A stretch of DNA of 5,904 nucleotides, taken from an uncultured Lacinutrix sp. (GTDB taxonomy: Bacteria > Bacteroidota > Bacteroidia > Flavobacteriales > Flavobacteriaceae). Made by a program: the position numbers and the translations under genes. The number at the start of each line of letters is the position of its first letter. Within the stretch, counting starts at the first letter, position 1. Of this stretch, positions 1 through 4,615 are shown in pieces. A model generated the notes under the pieces. The model did no database searches. It worked only from the letters and a program-made list of their open reading frames with translations, and was not told the DNA's origin. Where the stretch lies: positions 1 through 5,904 of the forward strand of contig CALGIH010000382.1 of NCBI GenBank assembly GCA_937916035.1. The letters are read 5' to 3'.

Positions 1-497
1 ATACCTATTGGAGCTCCAATAATAAATACTCCAATTAAGGTAAATGAATAGCGAATAACACTCTCTAAAGGATGGTGTCTATTCGCTGTTGTGGTATCAA
101 CCTTATGATCTGTGTGGTGCACTAAATGAATCATCCATAAAGGTTTTACTTTATGCTCTATAAAATGTGGTACATAAGCACCAACAAAATCCATTAATAA
201 AATACCAATCACAATGTATAACCATATTGGTAGTTCAGGCAGCCAATTAAGAATACCAATATCATTTGCCATTACATAATCGGCAGATTTTAACAATAAA
301 AAAGCCAAAGCAAAATTGATTATGATGGTCGTGATGGTAAAGAAAATATTTGGTGCAGCATGTCGCCACTTATTGTACTTGAACTTAAACAAAGGAAGTC
401 CTCCTTCTAATAACCAGAAAAAGGTTAATCCACCTATAACAATGATAGCTCTATGTTGAGAAGGAATAGTTTCAAAGTAATTTAATAATGATTCCAA
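1..497 (-). CDS. Sterol desaturase / fatty acid hydroxylase family protein, N-terminal part
   Basis: This is the first 165 codons of a membrane-bound di-iron hydroxylase; the C-terminus lies beyond the left edge. The family uses histidine boxes at the cytoplasmic membrane face to bind two irons and oxidise lipid-like substrates; the actual substrate here is unknown. Visible histidine boxes are HFIEH (residues 111-115), HLVHH (124-128) and NRHHP (139-143), the usual order for the family. Hydrophobic segments lie around residues 16-30, 51-69, 91-108 and 151-164. No ATG is available: the frame has a stop at 507-509, and only TTA, AAA, ATT and TTG precede the conserved start region, so TTG at 495-497 (then ESLLNYFETIPS) is the likely start. 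It begins 5 bases after the stop of the exported protein gene upstream, so it is probably cotranscribed and perhaps translationally coupled. Family confidence is high; start confidence is moderate. Confidence 0.88.
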   Translation of the reverse strand, partial: MESLLNYFETIPSQHRAIIVIGGLTFFWLLEGGLPLFKFKYNKWRHAAPNIFFTITTIIINFALAFLLLKSADYVMANDIGILNWLPELPIWLYIVIGILLMDFVGAYVPHFIEHKVKPLWMIHLVHHTDHKVDTTTANRHHPLESVIRYSFTLIGVFIIGAPIG

Positions 498-502
498 AAT
501 TT

Positions 503-1396
503 TTAATTATTAATATTTAAGATTAATTCTGTTTTCTTCAAGTCGACTTCAGAAAGCTCTGATTTATATAGAGCAGCTTTTTCTTCGTCTTTTAATAGCA
601 TAAAAGCAGCATAATTTAAGAAATTATATAACGATTTGTTAGCTTCGAGAATTTCAATCCCGTCAGTTCTTTTTAAAAACCTGAGGGCTCTTCTGGCATT
701 GTCTAAAACCAAATCCTCATTTATGTTTAATAAATCTATTCTTTGTAAATACACTTCTTTATTATCTTCAGCACTATTAGCTAAATAATTTCTTGCTTCA
801 TCAAAATAAATATTTGCCAATTCTATAATTTCGGATCTGGCATCCTTTTCTACAAATAAAGCGAAGTCAATGTATTTAGAACCCAAATTAAAAGCTGTTG
901 TAAAATTTTCTTGTTGTGAATAATTTATTAAATCGTGCTTAATAAATGTTGTTCTAAGAGCATAATTTTTAATTAATGAAGAAAGGTTTTGCCCGAATTC
1001 TGTAGATACTTTTACATTTAAAATATTCTTATTTGCATCCATTATTTTAATGCTATCATCATTCAGTTTCGCAATATAATTAGCTCTTCGTTTCTCAGTA
1101 TTTTTTGATAGTTCTTCATACTCAGCCTCTTGAAGTCGCACAGGAATAAAATATTCCCAAATTGTAGCATCCAAGCTTTTGTCTTTTGATATATCAACAA
1201 TCTCTAAATCTCCATTATCAGTGATATAGGTTAAAGGATAAGCATAATCAAATGATTCTTCCCATACCACAAATAACATTTTATCTTGCACTAGTGCTAA
1301 TCTTGTGGCAATATCAATAGAAGTAAACCAATCTTGTGCATTACAAAAATTAGCCGACATTATAACGAAAGTAAAAAGTAAAACTAATTTTTTCAT
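503..1396 (-). CDS. Exported protein with probable cysteine-free thioredoxin-like domain
   Basis: A 297-residue protein of no family I can name firmly. Residues 1-20 form a signal peptide (MKK, hydrophobic core, cut probably after CNA), giving a periplasmic protein. The only cysteine, C18, is inside the signal peptide and does not sit in a good lipobox (ANFC). The mature start, DWFTSIDIATRLALVQDKMLFVVWEE, with an aromatic-led helix, a lysine and then a hydrophobic strand, resembles the opening of thioredoxin-like domains of the 'DUF255/thioredoxin_7' kind. Where those have W-C-x-x-C this protein has WEESFDY. A later strand, SIKIMDANKNIL (115-126), fits the central sheet of that fold. Residues about 155-297 look mostly helical, perhaps TPR-like. 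If the fold is right, it cannot do thiol redox chemistry and may be a binding domain. It sits 11 bases after the YkgJ gene and 5 before the desaturase. The CDS is secure; the fold is inferred. Confidence 0.85.
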   Translation of the reverse strand: MKKLVLLFTFVIMSANFCNAQDWFTSIDIATRLALVQDKMLFVVWEESFDYAYPLTYITDNGDLEIVDISKDKSLDATIWEYFIPVRLQEAEYEELSKNTEKRRANYIAKLNDDSIKIMDANKNILNVKVSTEFGQNLSSLIKNYALRTTFIKHDLINYSQQENFTTAFNLGSKYIDFALFVEKDARSEIIELANIYFDEARNYLANSAEDNKEVYLQRIDLLNINEDLVLDNARRALRFLKRTDGIEILEANKSLYNFLNYAAFMLLKDEEKAALYKSELSEVDLKKTELILNINN

Positions 1397-1407
1397 TGAT
1401 AGTTTAG

Positions 1408-1902
1408 TTAAGATTGAATTCGTTTTTTCATAGCTTCTACAATGTTATAAGCTGCAGGACAAATCGCAACATTTTTTAAGGTTAAGTTTGATATTTGTTG
1501 AAACTTCTTTCTGTCTGTATGCGGAAACTCTTTGCATACTTTTGGTCTCACCTCATAAATAGAACAGTAATTATCAGCTCCTAAAAATGTGCAAGGCACA
1601 CTTTGCAACACAAAATCATTGTCTTCATCTAACCTCAAATAGCGTTCCGTAAATTGATGTACTTTCATCTTGAAGAATTTCGCAATGCGCTGAATATCCT
1701 TATTTGTAAATAAAGGCCCTGTTGTTTTGCAACAATTGGCACATTCCAAACAATCTGTACGTTTAAATTCTTCCTCGTGCAAATCTTGCATCAAATAGTC
1801 TAATTGCTTTGGTGGCTTTTTTTTAAGCTTTGCAAAAAAGGATTTGTTTTCCTTATGCTTATCTTTGGCCAGCTTTGGAAGATTATTTATAACGTCTTGC
1901 AT
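1408..1902 (-). CDS. YkgJ-family cysteine-cluster protein
   Basis: A 164-residue cytoplasmic protein of the YkgJ/UPF0153 family, which is annotated as a putative zinc- or iron-chelating domain; its cellular role is not established. Eight cysteines are visible: C51, C54, C57 and C58 as CxxCxxCC (CLECANCCKTTGP), then C104, C113 and C123 as CxxxxxxxxC and CxxxxxxxxxC, with the family-typical VRPKVCKEFP around C123, and a final C148 (AICPAAY). The N-terminal 45 residues are lysine-rich and charged. The start is an ATG at 1900-1902, 22 bases from the divergent methyltransferase ATG. It is the first gene of a three-gene minus-strand run leading to the exported protein and the desaturase. Any promoter must lie in the 22-base gap or inside the methyltransferase gene. 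Pairing an iron-binding-type cysteine cluster with a di-iron hydroxylase is suggestive but unproven. Confidence 0.93.
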   Translation of the reverse strand: MQDVINNLPKLAKDKHKENKSFFAKLKKKPPKQLDYLMQDLHEEEFKRTDCLECANCCKTTGPLFTNKDIQRIAKFFKMKVHQFTERYLRLDEDNDFVLQSVPCTFLGADNYCSIYEVRPKVCKEFPHTDRKKFQQISNLTLKNVAICPAAYNIVEAMKKRIQS

Positions 1903-1924
1903 TGTGTAAAAATAGAGTATTTGT

Positions 1925-2572
1925 ATGAAAGATGTATTCGGAAAAGCATTATTAGATTACCAAAACGGCATTTCGACAGGCTCATTGCCTGAAAACATTA
2001 TTACTTCAACCAGTATTTCTGATGAAGATGAATTACCTCTTGCTTATTTATTTAGAAGTTTTAAAGAAATGCCAAAGCTTGAGCAAAAAGCTCTAAAACT
2101 TGTAAAAGGAAAAGTACTTGATGTTGGTTGCGGTTCTGGTAGTCATAGCTTGTATTTACAAGACAAGGGAATTGAAATAAAAGCCATCGATATTTCTGAA
2201 GGAGCTATTGAAGTCACCAAACGACGGGGTGTAAAACATGGTGAGGTTTTAAATGTGTTGGATGAAACCGAATCCTTTGACACGATCCTTTTATTGATGA
2301 ATGGTACAGGGATTTTTCAAGAACTAAAAAATGTTTCAACTTACTTAAAACATTTAAAATCATTACTTAATTCTGGAGGACAAATCCTCATTGACTCTTC
2401 TGATATCAAATACATGTATGAGGATGGAGATGGTGGTATTTGGCAAGATGCTAATAATGCTTACTATGGAGAACTTGATTATTTTTTGAGCTACAAAGGC
2501 GAAAAAGAACAACCAATGAAATGGTTGTACCTTGATTTTAACACCTTGCAAACTGCTTGTAATTCTGTATAG
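1925..2572 (+). CDS. Class I SAM-dependent methyltransferase, cut short by in-frame stops
   Basis: Predicted 215-residue cytoplasmic methyltransferase; the substrate is unknown. The SAM-binding glycine loop is VLDVGCGSGS (residues 64-73). The acidic residue at the end of strand 2 is D89 in KAIDIS. The strand 4 region is FDTILLLMNGTGIF (118-131), and LLNSGGQILIDSSD (147-160) is the usual post-motif strand. The start at ATG 1925 (MKDVFGKALLDYQNG) fits the family as I remember it. The frame ends at TAG 2570-2572, but the same frame carries the expected C-terminal strands further on (see the next entry), so the product lacks about 20 residues that normally complete the Rossmann sheet. Residues about 16-22 (ISTGSLP) are encoded by a repeat-like stretch. 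The gene is divergent from the YkgJ gene and convergent with the barrel gene. It may be a recent pseudogene. Confidence 0.85.
   Translation: MKDVFGKALLDYQNGISTGSLPENIITSTSISDEDELPLAYLFRSFKEMPKLEQKALKLVKGKVLDVGCGSGSHSLYLQDKGIEIKAIDISEGAIEVTKRRGVKHGEVLNVLDETESFDTILLLMNGTGIFQELKNVSTYLKHLKSLLNSGGQILIDSSDIKYMYEDGDGGIWQDANNAYYGELDYFLSYKGEKEQPMKWLYLDFNTLQTACNSV
1969..1989. repeat. Fragment resembling a dispersed TTTCGACAGGCTCA-type repeat, inside the methyltransferase gene
   Basis: The stretch containing TTTCGACAGGCTCATTGC closely resembles a short intergenic repeat I recall from many bacterial genomes, including Bacteroidota (TTCGACAAGCTCA / TGAGCCTGTCGAA). Here it lies inside the coding frame and encodes I-S-T-G-S-L-P between DYQNG and ENIIT. 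No second copy exists in this window, so the assignment rests on recall of the motif. Confidence 0.45.
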
Positions 2573-2632
2573 TTAAAATGTTAACTAGTTTCTGAAGGTG
2601 AGCATTTTGATTATTTGGCCCGATTAAGTTAA
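2573..2632 (+). pseudogene. Orphaned in-frame C-terminal tail of the methyltransferase
   Basis: Reading on in the methyltransferase frame after TAG 2570-2572 gives L-K-C, a TAA (2582-2584), then LVSEGEHFDYLARLS and a final TAA at 2630-2632. The SEGEHFDYLA segment matches what I recall of full-length flavobacterial homologues, where the region reads roughly 'C-E-hydrophobic-x-EGEHFDYLA'. The TAA stands where a glutamate codon is expected, and GAA to TAA is one substitution. There is no frameshift and no other damage, so the disruption looks recent, or the stops are read through, or they are sequence errors. The restored protein would be 235 residues. Confidence 0.75.
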
Positions 2633-2661
2633 TCGCTTTTTGTCATTTCTGCGAAATCGAA

Positions 2662-2705
2662 AATTCACGAATTCATTAATTCATTAATTCATTAATTCAT
2701 TAATT
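2662..2705. repeat. Octanucleotide tandem repeat AATTCATT
   Basis: There is one degenerate unit (AATTCACG, 2662-2669), then four perfect AATTCATT units (2670-2701) and a 4-base partial (2702-2705). The array lies in the convergent spacer, 30 bases after the ancestral methyltransferase stop. The 8-base period is not a multiple of three and no gene covers it. Such an array can change copy number by slippage. No function is visible. Confidence 0.9.
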
Positions 2706-2714
2706 TTAAATATC

Positions 2715-2743
2715 AAAAAAAATGCTCCATATAGAACGCTTTT
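2715..2743 (-). terminator. Probable intrinsic terminator of the barrel operon
   Basis: On the minus strand the order is AAAA, GC, a bulged G, TTC, loop TATAT, GGA, GC, A, then eight T (2722 down to 2715). GC-TTC pairs with GGA-GC through one T-G wobble, and flanking A and T residues can extend the stem. The wobble becomes a C-A mismatch in the plus-strand RNA, so the element favours minus-strand transcripts, that is, the barrel gene ending about 80 bases upstream. On the plus strand it is followed by CTTTTGTTTTT, so weak two-way action is possible. Confidence 0.5.
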
Positions 2744-2748
2744 GTTTT

Positions 2749-2767
2749 TAAAGATTTTTAATCTTTA
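2749..2767. repeat. Perfect AT-rich inverted repeat (8-bp stem)
   Basis: TAAAGATT (2749-2756) and AATCTTTA (2760-2767) are exact reverse complements around a TTT loop. The hairpin is weak, with one G-C pair per stem. It lies between the probable terminator and the larger hairpin and shares four bases with the latter. Confidence 0.6.
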
Positions 2768-2806
2768 GTTCAATCTCAGTTTTTCCTTATGAGATTCTGA
2801 ACTAAA
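2764..2806. terminator. Long stem-loop in the convergent spacer (15 bp with a 2-base bulge)
   Basis: TTTAGTTCAATCTCA (2764-2778) pairs along its whole length with TGAGATTCTGAACTAAA (2790-2806), leaving only a CT bulge (2797-2798 or the equivalent register) and an 11-base loop, GTTTTTCCTTA. It lies 16 bases after the barrel gene stop as read on the minus strand. No long T run follows on either side, so it may be an RNA 3'-end stabiliser or part of a two-way terminator rather than a classic intrinsic terminator. A competing 9-bp hairpin overlaps it. Confidence 0.5.
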
Positions 2807-2815
2807 TTCAGAATC
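2793..2815. repeat. Perfect inverted repeat (9-bp stem) just after the barrel gene stop
   Basis: GATTCTGAA (2793-2801) and TTCAGAATC (2807-2815) are exact reverse complements with a CTAAA loop. The left arm and loop are also needed by the larger stem-loop at 2764-2806, so the two structures exclude each other. On the minus strand it begins seven bases after the TGA of the barrel gene. Confidence 0.65.
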
Positions 2816-2821
2816 ACTTCG

Positions 2822-4558
2822 TCAGAAATCAAACTTATAGGTAGTTCCAGCTAAAAACTGGATGCCTTGAACTTGATAATTCATCCAACGTTTGTAATCT
2901 TGATTTGCTATGTTATTGGCTTTAGCATATACAGACCACTGATCGTTTATTCTGTAACCTAAATGTGCATTGGCATCAAAATAGCTTTCAAGAGTAACTG
3001 TCATTGGTGATGAATTCACCAAAGGATCTATGACAAACATTTGATCCATACGTTCTCCAACATAAAATAGGTTAGCTCCAGCAAACCAATGCTCATCAAA
3101 CTGAACATCCATAAACAAGGAGGCTTCAAAATCTGGACGATTCCATGCTTCGGCTTCATCTTCTGTCGTGTAGGTAAAGTATTCAGCCTTAATTCCTAAG
3201 TTAAAGTTTCTATTAACATCAACATTAATTTCTCCAAAGACACTAAAAATATTAACATCATCATAAGCAACACCAAAAGAATTTCCGTGCTGGTAATTTT
3301 CAGATTCACCAATTTGTGCTGGATTAGATTTTATCAAAGCACTATTATTTTCAGCTTTATAATTCCCTCTAATATTATAACTCATATTGTTAGACAACTT
3401 ACCTTTCAATCCAACATACGCATTGTATTGTTGGTCAGTTGGCATAATGAAAAGTGTTGGTGACACAAACGGGTTCTGTATTGCAAAATCGTAATAAGAA
3501 TTCTGAATTAAATCACCTTCAATACCTCCATACGTGATTAATATTTCGTCTACCAAACGATATGAAGCTGTTACTTTGGGGAAAATATAGAATTTACTCT
3601 TACTCGCTTCAGTATCATTTAAATAAAATGCAGACACACCAAGATTTACTGTTAAATCATCTTCTAAAATTTGATAACTTGGAATCACTCCAACTTGAAA
3701 ATTACCATAGTTCACCTGTTCATTCTCAAATAAACTTCGTTGAAATGTACCTCCTAGATAATCGAATTTAAAAGTAGTGTTCAAGTCGCCATCATTTAAA
3801 GGAATATCAACGTTTGTGCTAAATGTGAATCTGTTTTCGCCAGAATCAAAATCATCAGCAAAACGACGAAAACGCATTCTTCCTTCATTAATAATCCGAT
3901 CATCAAACTTAATTTCACCGCCAAAATCGAATGTGAAATAGGTGTGTTGAGGATCTATTTCTGAAACTGCCATTTCATCAAAGCCTTCAGGTAAACCATA
4001 CCAATTATAAATCTGATGTCTTGCTCCTGCATCTACATTCCACGAATAATCACGCAATTTTTTTGAGTAATTTGCATTGAATTTTGTGTCTGAAAAATCA
4101 TCGTTCAGAATCACACCATCAATACCACCTTGTGATGAATGATGACTTACATAACCACCAACACTTTCCATACTGTTTATGGCATGATTTAAGTAAACTT
4201 CACCTAAAAAACTAGTATAAGAACCAACACCAAATGAGGCATAGTTATCATACAATTTAACTGGTTCTGTCTTATCAACTGCTGCTGCAGTTGCTTTTGC
4301 TGGTGTAAAAGTTGAAGCTACCGGAATTGAAAAAATATTATATTTAACTTCTTTTCTGCTTTCGGTTACTTCATCATCCAACGAAGGAATTTCCTTTACC
4401 TTAAAAGCATCAGAAATTGTTGGTGTGTAAGGCTTAACAACGTTAACAACTTCAGTGTTAATTGTGTCTTTGGTTGTTCTATTAGATTCTTGAGCAAACG
4501 CAAATGAGGTAAATAATACTAGTGCTGCAAATGCTGATTGATTTCTTTTAATTATCAT
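2822..4558 (-). CDS. Plugless TonB-receptor-like outer-membrane beta-barrel
   Basis: A 578-residue outer-membrane protein. Residues 1-22 are a signal peptide ending FAFA before QESN. Residues about 30-100 form a periplasmic or linker segment with the striking stretch VVNVVKPYTPTISDAFKVKE (37-56) and an alanine-rich piece. From about residue 102 the chain alternates polar and aromatic strands with turn residues (for example YASFGVGSYTSF, FTFSTNVDIPL, YAKANNIANQDYKRW) through to YKFDF, whose final Phe is the usual barrel-assembly signal. The end resembles the C-terminus of TonB-dependent receptors, but there is no N-terminal plug domain and the length is well below the usual 700-1000 residues. 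It may be an open or partner-gated pore. It follows the TPR gene by 57 bases in the same direction, so an operon is likely. The start ATG at 4556-4558 is supported by the signal peptide. The substrate cannot be inferred. Confidence 0.9.
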   Translation of the reverse strand: MIIKRNQSAFAALVLFTSFAFAQESNRTTKDTINTEVVNVVKPYTPTISDAFKVKEIPSLDDEVTESRKEVKYNIFSIPVASTFTPAKATAAAVDKTEPVKLYDNYASFGVGSYTSFLGEVYLNHAINSMESVGGYVSHHSSQGGIDGVILNDDFSDTKFNANYSKKLRDYSWNVDAGARHQIYNWYGLPEGFDEMAVSEIDPQHTYFTFDFGGEIKFDDRIINEGRMRFRRFADDFDSGENRFTFSTNVDIPLNDGDLNTTFKFDYLGGTFQRSLFENEQVNYGNFQVGVIPSYQILEDDLTVNLGVSAFYLNDTEASKSKFYIFPKVTASYRLVDEILITYGGIEGDLIQNSYYDFAIQNPFVSPTLFIMPTDQQYNAYVGLKGKLSNNMSYNIRGNYKAENNSALIKSNPAQIGESENYQHGNSFGVAYDDVNIFSVFGEINVDVNRNFNLGIKAEYFTYTTEDEAEAWNRPDFEASLFMDVQFDEHWFAGANLFYVGERMDQMFVIDPLVNSSPMTVTLESYFDANAHLGYRINDQWSVYAKANNIANQDYKRWMNYQVQGIQFLAGTTYKFDF

Positions 4559-4615
4559 ACGTTATGATTTGTTTGTTTTGCTGAAAATGGACAGCGCAAC
4601 ATTCGTTTTTTGATT
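4559..4615 (-). other. Intercistronic spacer between TPR and barrel genes
   Basis: 57 bases with no terminator-like T run and no clear flavobacterial promoter. A small GCTG/CAGC hairpin with an 8-base loop is possible but weak. The bases before the barrel ATG (AAACAAACAAATCATAACGT) are A-rich with no Shine-Dalgarno sequence, as is normal in Bacteroidota. The spacer is consistent with cotranscription. Confidence 0.45.

Noticed and set aside
1804..1992. Plus-strand open frame of 62 codons
   Set aside because: It lies antisense to the YkgJ gene and out of frame with the methyltransferase, with hydrophobic low-complexity content typical of a shadow of Lys/Phe-rich codons.
2363..2551. Minus-strand open frame of 62 codons
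   Set aside because: It is fully antisense to the methyltransferase, which has clear SAM-binding motifs; no independent coding signal.
2570..2584. Reassigned genetic code to explain the in-frame stops
   Set aside because: Both TAG and TAA would need reassignment, yet TAA ends the exported-protein and TPR genes normally in the same window.
2662..2705. Octamer array as a CRISPR or replication iteron array
   Set aside because: Units are 8 bases, contiguous and without spacers, and no rep, cas or partition gene is nearby.
2600..2727. GAGCATTTT (2600-2608) complementary to AAAATGCTC (2719-2727)
   Set aside because: Nine AT-rich bases matching across more than 100 bases, with one arm inside coding sequence, is plausible by chance.
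3562..3771. Plus-strand open frame of 69 codons
   Set aside because: It is fully antisense to the barrel gene; no start context or family resemblance.
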